From Elusimicrobiota bacterium (GTDB lineage: Bacteria > Elusimicrobiota > Elusimicrobia > Elusimicrobiales > UBA9959): DNA of 34,793 bases. The notes under the pieces were generated by a model, which was not told the origin of the DNA, searched no databases, and saw only the letters and a program-made list of their open reading frames with translations. The position numbers and the translations under genes are program-made. Of the stretch, positions 16,502 to 24,329 are shown piece by piece (the stretch's first letter is position 1; every line of letters starts with the position of its first letter). The stretch spans positions 1 through 34,793 of the forward strand of contig JAJUJA010000008.1 of NCBI GenBank assembly GCA_029267355.1, read 5' to 3'.

Positions 16502-18564
16502 TGAAATTTTTCAAGGCGGCAATTCTGCTTTTTTTTATGTATTTTGCTGCAGACGCCTTTTGCGCGGACTTGCTGTCAATCTCATCACAGACGAAAAGAG
16601 TGGAGTTTGAAAGCGGATTCTCATATTATGACTCAAAAAACGGCGATGTTTACCTGTCAACAGGCGTGGTGGTAAGACAGATAGACGCTAATGATTTTCT
16701 TTTGAAAAAAATAACTTCCGGCGAAATTTTGCTAAAAAGCGCGGAAAGCAGAATAGTTATGAACTCTCCTTTTGTTATGGAGGATTCATCTGGAACAATA
16801 AAAGCCGAGAAGGGGTATTATGATTATTCAAGAAATGAGGGCCTTCTTAAAAACGGAGTTTTTAATCTTGGCCGTTTCATCTTTCGCGGAAAGGAAATAA
16901 AGGTTAAGGACGGCTCATATTCATACCGTTCGGCTTCGCTCACGACTTGCGATCTTGAAGAGCCTCATTACAGAATAGCCGCTCATAAAATTTCTCTGTC
17001 TCCCGGCAGATATTTTGTAGCTTACAGCACCATTTTTTATCTCGGCCGCGTGCCGGTCTTCTATTTTCCTGTAGTGTATAAGCCTCTCGGCGAAGGAACC
17101 CCGGTTTTAAGCCAGTTTTATCCTGGCTATGACGAAAGAAACGGCTTTTATATAAAGTCAAACTACACTTACAAATTCAACAGATATTCCAGAGCCAAGG
17201 TTTTTCTGGATTATTTTTCCAGAAAAGGTTTTGGAACAGGCACTGAGCTTGACTATTACAGGCCTGACAAAAACATAAGCAGCATTTCCTATTACAGGAT
17301 AAATGAGTATTCAAGGGAATCCGAGAGATGGGGAGTAAACGGCGGAATGTGGCATTCCTTTAATCTCGAAAATAATAGCGCCTATTTCCAGACCTATGCC
17401 AGGCTTCTTTCAGATCCGGGATTTAACAATGACTTTTTCCGTTCCAATCCTTTTGCGGTAAGTTCTGAAAAGCAGGCGGGAGCGGCTTTTACCTACAATA
17501 CTTCAAAAACGAACACAAGGCTCAGCTATTATACGAAATATCTTTCCTCGCAGGATAATCTTTCCTTCAGACATGCCTATGAAACTGCCCCAAGACTGGA
17601 TTTCAATACTTCACAGATGAAAATTTTGAATCTTCCCTTCTGGAATACCTGGAGTTTTTACGCGGAAAACTCGAAAATTGACACGCCTTATTACCAGAAT
17701 AATCTTTACGGCGCATGGACCATCTCTATGCCTGTAAAGATTTACAAAACTTTCAATCTTTATCCTTCGGCTTTTTACTACCAGAATGTGCATATGTCAA
17801 CATCGCCCTCGGCGGCCGATTCTTTCATAGGCAGATACGGGGCCAATATAAATGCGAGGAAGACAAATTCATGGGGTTCCATAGACTTGAATTTTTATTC
17901 GCTTAGAAGGAACGCAAAAAACAAAATGAGCCTGGACAGAAACTCAAGCGACGGAGGAGTGGAAAAACAGGAACTTTCTCTGTCGGTCTTTAAAATAAGA
18001 AATTCCGGCTCATATCTGAGATTCTCCGGAGGATATGACCTCAAGGACTATAACCTGCAAAAAGATTTTTCGGAAAGATTCCTTCCCTTTGCGGCCGAGG
18101 TTTACAGCTTTTCTTCAAACAGGGAAATTTTTCTCTATGATTCCTATGATATTTCTTCCGGCAATAAAAGCTTCATTTCTCAAATTAATTTCGGCGGCAA
18201 AGATGAGTATTTCGGATTCGGACTTTCCAATTATTCCACAGAAAAGAATGAATGGATAGTTTCGAATTCTTTCGGTTTTGACCCGCGTCTGCCGGGGAAA
18301 TGGCGTATTGAAGGCGTCTTGAGATTCTGGACCGATTTTTCCGGCAGTAAGGTGAAGACCGGCTTTTTTGAAAAATCCGCCGTTATATACAAAGATTTCC
18401 ATGATTTCAGAACAAAATTCAATTTCAGAGTAAGAAAAGACGTTAAGGAATTTTTTGTTTACCTTACTCTTAAAATGAATGACCCCTACAGAAATGACGA
18501 ATTTTCGCGCAAAACAGATGCGTTCTGGCGGCCTTGGCGAAAGCCGGGCGAAGCCAGGGATTAG
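16501..18564 (+). CDS. lptD: LPS-assembly protein LptD (outer-membrane LPS translocon barrel)
   Basis: LptD inserts lipopolysaccharide into the outer leaflet together with LptE. A signal peptide (MKFFKAAILLFFMYFAADAFCA) is followed by an OstA/LptA-like beta-jellyroll (about 30-150, with GTIKAEKGYYDY). The highly characteristic segment LTTCDLEEPHYRIAAHKI and PVFYFPVVYKPLG comes next, then a Tyr/Ser/Asn-rich barrel region to the end. At 687 residues it is somewhat short but normal outside Proteobacteria. The start overlaps the ROK stop by one base (TAATG). The gene is evidence for an LPS-bearing outer membrane. The C-terminus does not end in an aromatic residue. Confidence 0.9.
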   Translation: MKFFKAAILLFFMYFAADAFCADLLSISSQTKRVEFESGFSYYDSKNGDVYLSTGVVVRQIDANDFLLKKITSGEILLKSAESRIVMNSPFVMEDSSGTIKAEKGYYDYSRNEGLLKNGVFNLGRFIFRGKEIKVKDGSYSYRSASLTTCDLEEPHYRIAAHKISLSPGRYFVAYSTIFYLGRVPVFYFPVVYKPLGEGTPVLSQFYPGYDERNGFYIKSNYTYKFNRYSRAKVFLDYFSRKGFGTGTELDYYRPDKNISSISYYRINEYSRESERWGVNGGMWHSFNLENNSAYFQTYARLLSDPGFNNDFFRSNPFAVSSEKQAGAAFTYNTSKTNTRLSYYTKYLSSQDNLSFRHAYETAPRLDFNTSQMKILNLPFWNTWSFYAENSKIDTPYYQNNLYGAWTISMPVKIYKTFNLYPSAFYYQNVHMSTSPSAADSFIGRYGANINARKTNSWGSIDLNFYSLRRNAKNKMSLDRNSSDGGVEKQELSLSVFKIRNSGSYLRFSGGYDLKDYNLQKDFSERFLPFAAEVYSFSSNREIFLYDSYDISSGNKSFISQINFGGKDEYFGFGLSNYSTEKNEWIVSNSFGFDPRLPGKWRIEGVLRFWTDFSGSKVKTGFFEKSAVIYKDFHDFRTKFNFRVRKDVKEFFVYLTLKMNDPYRNDEFSRKTDAFWRPWRKPGEARD

Positions 18565-18577
18565 CCTGAGCTTTCGC
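18537..18577 (+). other. Long-loop inverted repeat at the lptD stop
   Basis: GCGAAAGC (18537-18544) and GCTTTCGC (18570-18577) are perfect inverted copies flanking the lptD stop with a 25-base loop. The following sequence is A/T-rich but has no clean T-run. It may act as a weak terminator or as an element next to the epimerase promoter. Confidence 0.25.
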
Positions 18578-18587
18578 GCTAAAATTG

Positions 18588-18593
18588 TATAAT
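18588..18593 (+). promoter_or_regulatory. Probable -10 box for the epimerase-tdk unit
   Basis: A perfect TATAAT lies 19 bases before the epimerase ATG in a 48-base gap. No good -35 box is seen at the right distance. The predicted leader is only about 12 bases, just enough for the GGAGG site. Confidence 0.4.
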
Positions 18594-18612
18594 TTACTTT
18601 AACGGAGGATAA

Positions 18613-19557
18613 ATGAGCAAAGAACTTTGGGTAGTAACAGGCGGAGCCGGCTTTATAGGCTCAAACATTACGGAAGAGCTTTTGAAAAGAAAGAAAAAAG
18701 TGAGGATTTTTGACAATTTTTCAACTGGGAAAATGTCTCATATAGCCGAGTTTAAGGACAAAATAGAAATTTTTAGGGGAGATTTGAGAAAACCTTCAGA
18801 TTTAAAAAGGGCTCTCCAAGGCGCCACTTATGTGATACATCAGGCCGCGCTTCGCTCCGTGCCGAAATCTGTTGACAATCCAAAAGATTGCAATGAAGTA
18901 AATGTCACAGGCACTTTGAATCTTCTTATGGCGGCCAAAGAGGCGAAAGTCAAAAGAGTGGTATATGCTTCTTCAAGCTCCGTTTACGGCGATAATAAGG
19001 TGTTTCCTCAGAATGAGAGTCTGAAACCGTCTCCTATTTCTCCCTATGCGGTAAGCAAGCTTGCGGCTGAGAATTATTGCGTGATGTTTACCAAAACCTA
19101 CGGCCTTGAAACTGTTTCCCTGAGATATTTTAACGTTTTCGGGCCGAAGCAGGACCCTGAATCTCTTTATTCGGCTGTAATACCCAAGTTCATAGAGCTG
19201 GCTGCCGCTAAAAAACCTCTCGTCATACATTGGGACGGCAAGCAGTCAAGAGACTTTACTTATGTGAAAAATGTGGCTGAAGTGAATATCCTTGCCGCCT
19301 TAAACCCCAAAGCTGCAGGCAAGGTCTATAATGTTGCCGTCGGCTCAACCATTTCTCTTCTGGATATAGTAAAAATGCTTGAGGAGATTTGCGGCTATAA
19401 ACTTGAAAAAATGTTCACACCCATGAGAAAGGGCGACATAAGAAAGACATGGGCGGATGTCAGCGCTCTCAAAAAAGATTTCGGATACAAACCTGCCGTG
19501 CTGTTCAGAGAAGGGCTGGAAAAGACATGGAACTGGTTTACGGGGGAGGAGAAAAAA
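18613..19557 (+). CDS. NAD-dependent NDP-sugar epimerase (UDP-GlcNAc/UDP-glucose 4-epimerase-like)
   Basis: This extended short-chain dehydrogenase acts on a nucleotide sugar and probably supplies precursors for LPS or other surface glycans. The Rossmann motif TGGAGFIGS is at residues 9-17. The catalytic set is the Ser cluster near 120-123 with Tyr145 and Lys149 in SPYAVSKLAAENY. RYFNVFGPKQDP and SAVIPKF resemble WbpP/GalE members. Length is about 315 residues. GGAGG lies upstream of the ATG at 18613. The reading frame ends with the TGA at 19558-19560, which overlaps the tdk ATG at 19557. The exact substrate (UDP-Glc, UDP-GlcNAc or UDP-GalNAc) is not certain. Confidence 0.88.
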
Positions 19558-20123
19558 TGATATTTTACAAGGACAAAAACAATGCGGGCTGGATAGAAGT
19601 GATATGCGGCAGCATGTTTTCAGGCAAGACTCAGGAGCTTATAAGAAGGCTTAAACTGGCTACCATCGCCAAACAGAAAGTACAGGTTTTCAATTCCTAC
19701 CTTGACACCAGATATGCCAAGCAGCATATAGTCTCTCACGACAAAAATATGCTTAAGGCGCATCCGGTAAAAAACGCCAGGGAAATACTGAAACTTGTTG
19801 AGCCTGATACCAGAGTTGTAGGTATAGATGAGGCTCACTTTTTCTCAGATGATATAGTGGAAACAGCCAATAAGCTGGCAGATTCAGGCAAAAGAGTGAT
19901 AGTGGCGGGGCTGGATATGGATTACAGAGGAGAACCTTTTTCTCAAATGGCCAAGATAATGGCAGTGGCCGAATATGTTACAAAAAATCTGGCTATTTGC
20001 ATGGTTTGTGGCGATCCGGCGCATTACAGTCAGCGTCTTACAGACAGCTCCAAAAGAATAGTTGTAGGCGCGCAGGATAAGTACGAAGCCAGATGCAGAA
20101 AATGTTTCAGACCGGAAAAATGA
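19557..20123 (+). CDS. tdk: Thymidine kinase, type II
   Basis: The enzyme phosphorylates thymidine to dTMP in pyrimidine salvage. The P-loop is GSMFSGKT at residues 18-25. VVGIDEAHFF contains the Walker B and DEAH-like segment, and the lasso domain has the zinc cysteines CMVC and CRKC near the C-terminus. The length of 188 residues matches the TK1 family. The ORF track starts at 19449, but the ATG at 19557, with a strong GGGGGAGGAG site, starts the family sequence and overlaps the epimerase stop (ATGA). A truncated transposase ORF starts one base after its stop. Confidence 0.95.
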   Translation: MIFYKDKNNAGWIEVICGSMFSGKTQELIRRLKLATIAKQKVQVFNSYLDTRYAKQHIVSHDKNMLKAHPVKNAREILKLVEPDTRVVGIDEAHFFSDDIVETANKLADSGKRVIVAGLDMDYRGEPFSQMAKIMAVAEYVTKNLAICMVCGDPAHYSQRLTDSSKRIVVGAQDKYEARCRKCFRPEK

Positions 20124-20124
20124 T

Positions 20125-20619
20125 ATGTATGTGAGCGACAATACCCCTCCGCTTTTCAGGGATTTTTTCAGTCTGGGCCAGTCCTTGTCGCCTTCAAACA
20201 GATGGCTTAAGCTTTCCGAGATGATTCCATGGGAAAAAATAGACAGAGTCTACTCGGAAAACTTTTCTCCAAACAGCGGCCGCTATGCTTTGGACAGCAG
20301 GCTTGTTTGCGGCCTTTTCATTGTAAAATACATCAAGAACCTTACTGATGAGGAAACTGTGAGAGAATACGAGGAAAATCCCTATATTCAGGCATTTTGC
20401 GGCAAGATACATTTTTCAAAGGAAAGCGAATTTTCGGTTTCCATGCTTTCGGAGAGGCGCAAGCGGCTTGACCAAAAGTTTTGGGATTTTTGGAATTCAG
20501 AAATATTGACGCTTCTTGATGAGCAGAAATTTTTTAAATTTCCTAAAAATAAGAAAGACGGCGGCTGTTTTTTATCTTCTTTTTTCTGCGCGCTTAAAGC
20601 CAGATTATTCCGTTCCTAA
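20125..20619 (+). pseudogene. Truncated IS5/IS1182-type transposase (DUF772 N-terminal domain only)
   Basis: The 164-residue ORF matches the N-terminal DUF772 domain of IS5/IS1182-like transposases: it has LVCGLFIVKYIKNLTDEETVREYEENPYIQ-type sequence and FSVSMLSERRKRL. The whole DDE catalytic domain, normally 200 or more residues further on, is missing. The last 30 or so residues look like out-of-family tail. It begins one base after the tdk stop with no own ribosome site visible, and its TAA overlaps the convergent tolB stop by 4 bases. No terminal inverted repeats were seen. It is most likely an insertion-sequence remnant; a domesticated small protein is possible but unsupported. Confidence 0.72.
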
Positions 20620-21920
20620 TTCCTGCTCCACGAAGGAGTATAAGAATTTCCTTTCAGGTTTTCGTTCAAGGGGTGCGGGGCGCTGCCGTCTATATCCATG
20701 ACAAAAATTTCGCGCCGCCCTCGTCTTGTGGAAGTGAAAAGTATAAATCTTGAATCAGGCGAAAAGCAGGGGTCTTCATTGTCGCCTTCGCTTCTTGTCA
20801 GACGAAGGATCCTGCTGCCTGTCGGGTCGGTTATAAAAATGTTCATCTTTTCCCTGGGAGTTTCTCTGGCGGAAAAAGCTATCCATTTGCCGTCGGGCGA
20901 CCAGTCCGGAGAGTCAGCCCAATTCAGTCTAGTTATCTTTCTGGTTTTGCCGGTTTCAAAATCATAAATGTGTATTTGAGGATTGCCTGAGATATCGCTT
21001 ACAAAAACTATTTCCTTGCCGTCGGGAGAAAAAGCCGGGGAAGAACTTACTGAAAACTGCTTTATAAGCTTTTTAAGTTCTTTTGTCCTTGTTTCCATCA
21101 CATATACCGAAGGGTCTCTGCCTCTGGAAAGAGTCAGGACCATTTGAAGTCCGTCCGGAGAAAAACCGCCCGGCACATTAAGTCCCTGATAGGTGGAGAA
21201 TGGGGAAATGGTTCCCTTTTTGAAATTTATCTCATAAATGTCAGGGTTTCTGTTCTTATAGGTGGTGTAATAAAGCTTGTATGAATCATTTGACCATACA
21301 GGCAGAAATGAAATGCTTTTGTGATTCGTAAGCCGGAAAAGATTTTCACCGTCATAATCTGAAACGTATATTTCCTTGTATCCGCTTGAATCGTTGGCGA
21401 AGGCTATTTTGCTTGAAGATATGCCCTTTTTGCCCGCAATTGAAAAGATTATGTCGTCGGAAAAAATATGCGCGGCCTTTCTCAAAGATTTTTGAGAAAA
21501 AGAATAGCTCTTTTCAAATATTCTCTTTGCTTTATCCGTTTCAAATATCATGCCTTTCATAGTAAAACTTTCAGAAGAGCAGGACAGCTCGCTGAAAATA
21601 TAATACGGCGATTTTTTTGAAAAATGCTCAAGGGCTTTGGAAGAATATTCAAGAGAGAGCGGGTCCAGAGGATCTTCGGCTATCTCAAAATACCTTGAAT
21701 ACATCAAGTCTGCGCGTACTATCTCCCTCAAACTTATGGCGGACTCCAGGCAATTCTGATCGGATGAAAGCGGCTTAAAGGAAGCCAAAAAAATTTCTTT
21801 CGGCTTAGCCGGCGAAAGTTCAAGGCCTATATAAACCTGAGTATTTTGCGCCAAAGCCGATGAGCAGAAAAAGAGTGCGAAAAAGAAGAATAATTTACTT
21901 TTTGACTGGCTTTTTGGCAT
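20616..21920 (-). CDS. tolB: Tol-Pal system protein TolB
   Basis: TolB is a periplasmic beta-propeller that binds Pal and links it to the TolQRA motor during outer-membrane constriction at division. A signal peptide (KLFFFFALFFCSSALA) is followed by the N-terminal TolB domain (about 25-165). A C-terminal propeller holds five or six PD40-type repeats, seen as SFLPVWSNDS, VPGGFSPDG, SSPAFSPDG, DSPDWSPDG, DPCFSPDS and YTPSWSRN. The length is 434 residues. The start lies inside the end of cpoB (26-base overlap) and is the only Met before the signal peptide. It is last in the pal-cpoB-tolB unit. Confidence 0.93.
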   Translation of the reverse strand: MPKSQSKSKLFFFFALFFCSSALAQNTQVYIGLELSPAKPKEIFLASFKPLSSDQNCLESAISLREIVRADLMYSRYFEIAEDPLDPLSLEYSSKALEHFSKKSPYYIFSELSCSSESFTMKGMIFETDKAKRIFEKSYSFSQKSLRKAAHIFSDDIIFSIAGKKGISSSKIAFANDSSGYKEIYVSDYDGENLFRLTNHKSISFLPVWSNDSYKLYYTTYKNRNPDIYEINFKKGTISPFSTYQGLNVPGGFSPDGLQMVLTLSRGRDPSVYVMETRTKELKKLIKQFSVSSSPAFSPDGKEIVFVSDISGNPQIHIYDFETGKTRKITRLNWADSPDWSPDGKWIAFSARETPREKMNIFITDPTGSRILRLTRSEGDNEDPCFSPDSRFILFTSTRRGRREIFVMDIDGSAPHPLNENLKGNSYTPSWSRN

Positions 21921-22647
21921 TTTGTTCCGGCTTTGCCTGAATGTCCTCTTTTTTAAGCATATCCTTTGCGATTTTGGCTTCCGCGCCGGTAGGGAAATCC
22001 TTTAATATCGATTTGAGATACCTTAAGGCTTCTTTTTTCTTTTCATCATTTTTCAGGGCAAGAAGAGATTGCGCATACTTAAGCCTGACTGAAGGCGTTT
22101 TTAAGTAGTTTGGATACTTTTCCAGTATTTTAGCGTAGAATATGGCTGCTTCTTCATAATTTTTTTTCTCAAACAGTATCTCGCCGCTGTAATAGTAGGC
22201 GTTATCGGCATTTTCATAGCCGGGATATTTTGCAAGGTATTCCGCAAACAGTTTAAGAGCTTCATCTTTATTTGAGGATGAATAAGCGGCTACCGCAGAA
22301 GAGTAAAGTTTAGCCGGCAATATCGTCTTCTCCACATCTTCCTGCTGTTTTTTGACAGTTTGGCCTATATAGTTTATTTTCTTGTCGGTAAGCGAGCCGT
22401 ATTCGTCTATCTTGGCCGACAGCTTGCCGATATCTGAAGAGAGATCTTTCATATTTTCAGATGAAGCGTTAAGGGAGGCGTTGAGATTGTCTATCTTCAA
22501 AGCCAAGTCTGCCTGATTTTTCTGCATCGTTGAAAGGTTGGCGTTCAAGTCATCTATCTGGCTTTGCAGCAAAAGCATGTCATTCTGCGTTGCCATGCAG
22601 CCCGCCAGCGTCAGCAAGGGAATTGCAGCCAGAATCTTTCTGTTCAT
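21895..22647 (-). CDS. cpoB: CpoB/YbgF-like TPR protein, predicted lipoprotein
   Basis: The E. coli homologue coordinates the Tol-Pal machine with peptidoglycan synthesis at the septum. Here the signal sequence ends in a lipobox LAGC with the lipidated Cys17, so this copy is a predicted lipoprotein; E. coli CpoB is a soluble periplasmic protein. An N-terminal Asp/Asn/Leu-rich coiled coil (about 22-95) is followed by tetratricopeptide repeats (about 110-230, with AYYYSGEILFEKKNYEEA). A Lys-rich tail ends the 250-residue protein. It overlaps pal by 4 bases and tolB by 26 bases. Function is inferred from family and position. Confidence 0.85.
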   Translation of the reverse strand: MNRKILAAIPLLTLAGCMATQNDMLLLQSQIDDLNANLSTMQKNQADLALKIDNLNASLNASSENMKDLSSDIGKLSAKIDEYGSLTDKKINYIGQTVKKQQEDVEKTILPAKLYSSAVAAYSSSNKDEALKLFAEYLAKYPGYENADNAYYYSGEILFEKKNYEEAAIFYAKILEKYPNYLKTPSVRLKYAQSLLALKNDEKKKEALRYLKSILKDFPTGAEAKIAKDMLKKEDIQAKPEQNAKKPVKK

Positions 22648-23162
22648 TTTGACACCTTCGTTTCCGCCCTTCTGTTCTTTGCCCAGCAGGCGTCATTGTC
22701 CTCTTTGCACAAGGGGCTTTCTTCGCCGTATGAAATGGTGCCTATTGAGGTTTCCGGAACTCCAAGTTTCATATAGTAGTCTTTTACGACATTGGCTCTT
22801 TTCTGGCCGAGAGCCAGATTGTACTCTATGGTGCCTCTGTTGTCGCAATGGCCTTCCACAAGCACGGTCCATTTCTTTTCTTTGAGTATTTTGGCATTTT
22901 CAGAAAGGATTTTTGCCATATCGGGGCTTATTTCATACTTGTCAAATTCAAAAAATATCGTGTTTATCCCTTCGCTGGAAGAAAATTCCGGAGCCCTTAT
23001 ATCGGCTTCCTGGCCGATTTGGCCTTCCATGGCCGAGACGTCCTCAACCTTCTGCACAGATTCCTGCTGCTGAGCCGGCTGGGCTGTCTTAACATTCTTT
23101 TTGCTGCAGGCAAATGAAAACACAAAAGCGAGAGATAAGAAAGGGTAAACGAAGTTTCTCAT
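22644..23162 (-). CDS. pal: Peptidoglycan-associated lipoprotein Pal
   Basis: Pal is anchored in the outer membrane by a lipid and binds peptidoglycan through an OmpA-like domain. The signal sequence ends in FSFAC, giving lipidated Cys19. A Gln/Glu-rich linker follows, then the OmpA domain (about 65-172) with IFFEFDKYEIS and the peptidoglycan-binding segment VEGHCDNRGTIEYNLALGQKRA. The length of 172 residues is typical. GGAGG precedes the ATG (minus strand), and a strong promoter lies upstream at 23198-23226. It is the first gene of the unit and overlaps cpoB by four bases. Confidence 0.95.
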   Translation of the reverse strand: MRNFVYPFLSLAFVFSFACSKKNVKTAQPAQQQESVQKVEDVSAMEGQIGQEADIRAPEFSSSEGINTIFFEFDKYEISPDMAKILSENAKILKEKKWTVLVEGHCDNRGTIEYNLALGQKRANVVKDYYMKLGVPETSIGTISYGEESPLCKEDNDACWAKNRRAETKVSK

Positions 23163-23197
23163 AAATCCTCCAAATTCCGAGTATTACAGCACTTTCA

Positions 23198-23226
23198 ATT
23201 ATATCAAAAAAATACCCGTATGTTAA
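23198..23226 (-). promoter_or_regulatory. Strong promoter for pal-cpoB-tolB
   Basis: Read on the minus strand, TTAACA (-35, plus-strand 23221-23226) and TATAAT (-10, plus-strand 23198-23203) are separated by exactly 17 bases. This is the best sigma70-type promoter match in the window. The leader to the pal ATG is about 30 bases. Confidence 0.8.
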
Positions 23227-23230
23227 AAAA

Positions 23231-23239
23231 TGCTAAAAT
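23231..23239 (+). promoter_or_regulatory. Extended -10 promoter for the polyprenyl synthase gene, close to its ATG
   Basis: TGCTAAAAT fits an extended -10 element and is part of a 12-mer identical to that before rpmE. It ends only 9 bases before the ATG at 23249, so a start 6-9 bases downstream would give a leaderless or near-leaderless mRNA. No good -35 box is present. Confidence 0.5.
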
Positions 23240-23248
23240 ATCGCTTCA

Positions 23249-24196
23249 ATGGAAAAAGCCGGTGAAATGATATTACAAGTCAAATCTGAGATTGGAAAGT
23301 CTTTTTCTTTTCTCGGTGAAGAAATCATTTCCCCAAAGGAAGCCGATTATTTGTCTTTGGGCAAGGCTGTGCGTTCCAGATTCTCTTTCTACATAGGTAA
23401 AGCCCTGGACATTCCGGTTGAGAAATCTCTGACACTGGCTGTATGCGCTGAAATAGTGCATAATGCCTCGCTTCTCCACGATGATTGCATAGATGAGGCC
23501 GTTTTAAGAAGGGGCCGGCCTACCGCAAATTCGGCTTTGGGCATCAATAAGGCCATACTTATAGGCGATTTGGCAATGGCCGCGGCTTTTAAAAAGGCGG
23601 AAAATCTTTCCTGCGAAATCTCGTCGCAGCTTGTGGCGGCTGTCGGGAAAATGGCTGAGAGCGCTTTGCTTGAAGAAAATTTTAAGAACAAGCTCATAAA
23701 CAGAACGGATTATTACAGGGTCGTTTCCGGTAAAACGTCGGCCCTGTTCCGCTGGATGGCCGTTTCTTCGGCTTTTTTTGTAAAAGAGCCTTTTTTTGAA
23801 AAAACTGCCGCAGCGGCGGAAAATTTCGGCCTTGCCTTTCAAATAACCGACGACGCGATAGATATTGAAAATTGCGGCGAATCCGGGAAAGACTGCCTGA
23901 AAGACCTTTCTGAGGGGAAATGCTCCATGCCTTTGATAATAGCTCTTGAGAATGAAAATTTCAGGCGCGAAAATGAAACGATGATAAGAGATTTCTTTTC
24001 CTCTCCCGTCAAGGACCTTGCCGCCGCAGCTGATATCGCCGCAAAAATCAGGGAAGGCGGATTTTGCGCCAAAGCCAGAAAAGAGGCGGAAAAAAAGGTC
24101 CTTGATATAAAAGATTTGATTTGCGATTTCCCCAATCGCGAAGGAATAAACGAATTTTACGGGCTTGCGATGAGCATTTGTTCAAGAAGCTTTTGA
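23249..24196 (+). CDS. Long-chain polyprenyl diphosphate synthase
   Basis: This is a trans-isoprenyl diphosphate synthase that extends allylic diphosphates with IPP, probably for a quinone side chain. The first Asp-rich motif is DDCID at residues 78-82 in HNASLLHDDCID, followed by RRGRPTAN. The second is DDAID near 201-206 in QITDDAID. The residue five places before the first motif is Ala, which in this family usually allows long products, so an octaprenyl-like product is inferred. The length is 315 residues. The ATG at 23249 has no Shine-Dalgarno site; the Met at codon 7 (23267) is an alternative start with a weak GGTGA. Confidence 0.9.
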   Translation: MEKAGEMILQVKSEIGKSFSFLGEEIISPKEADYLSLGKAVRSRFSFYIGKALDIPVEKSLTLAVCAEIVHNASLLHDDCIDEAVLRRGRPTANSALGINKAILIGDLAMAAAFKKAENLSCEISSQLVAAVGKMAESALLEENFKNKLINRTDYYRVVSGKTSALFRWMAVSSAFFVKEPFFEKTAAAAENFGLAFQITDDAIDIENCGESGKDCLKDLSEGKCSMPLIIALENENFRRENETMIRDFFSSPVKDLAAAADIAAKIREGGFCAKARKEAEKKVLDIKDLICDFPNREGINEFYGLAMSICSRSF

Positions 24197-24209
24197 AGAT
24201 GTAACGCAA

Positions 24210-24226
24210 GTAACTCTTATTGTTAC
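24210..24226 (+). terminator. Weak hairpin after the polyprenyl synthase gene
   Basis: GTAAC-TCTTATT-GTTAC forms a 5-bp stem, followed by AAACTTTTTCTT. It is a poor match to a terminator, but it is placed 13 bases after the stop and just before the next promoter. Confidence 0.3.
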
Positions 24227-24236
24227 AAACTTTTTC

Positions 24237-24265
24237 TTGTCATACTTGCCTGCATAATGTAAAAT
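24237..24265 (+). promoter_or_regulatory. Promoter for the fecR-domain / surface-protein unit
   Basis: TTGTCA (24237-24242) and TAAAAT (24260-24265) are separated by exactly 17 bases, each one mismatch from consensus. The expected leader is about 55-60 bases before the ATG at 24330. It is the only good promoter seen before the 10.4-kb run that extends to the window end. Confidence 0.65.
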
Positions 24266-24329
24266 GTCCGTATGTTTCTGCTCACGGGCGGCTTTGCGGA
24301 ATTTTGATTTTATATGCGATGGAGGACTT

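Noticed and set aside
18537-18577. Inverted repeat at the lptD end as a firm terminator
   Set aside because: The 25-base loop and lack of a T-run make it too weak; kept only as a low-confidence element.
20125-20619. A complete insertion sequence
   Set aside because: No DDE domain, no terminal inverted repeats and no target-site duplication are visible around the ORF.
22538-23117. Plus-strand ORFs of 89-115 codons opposite pal and cpoB
   Set aside because: They are shadows of the Pal and CpoB coding strand; no motifs were seen.
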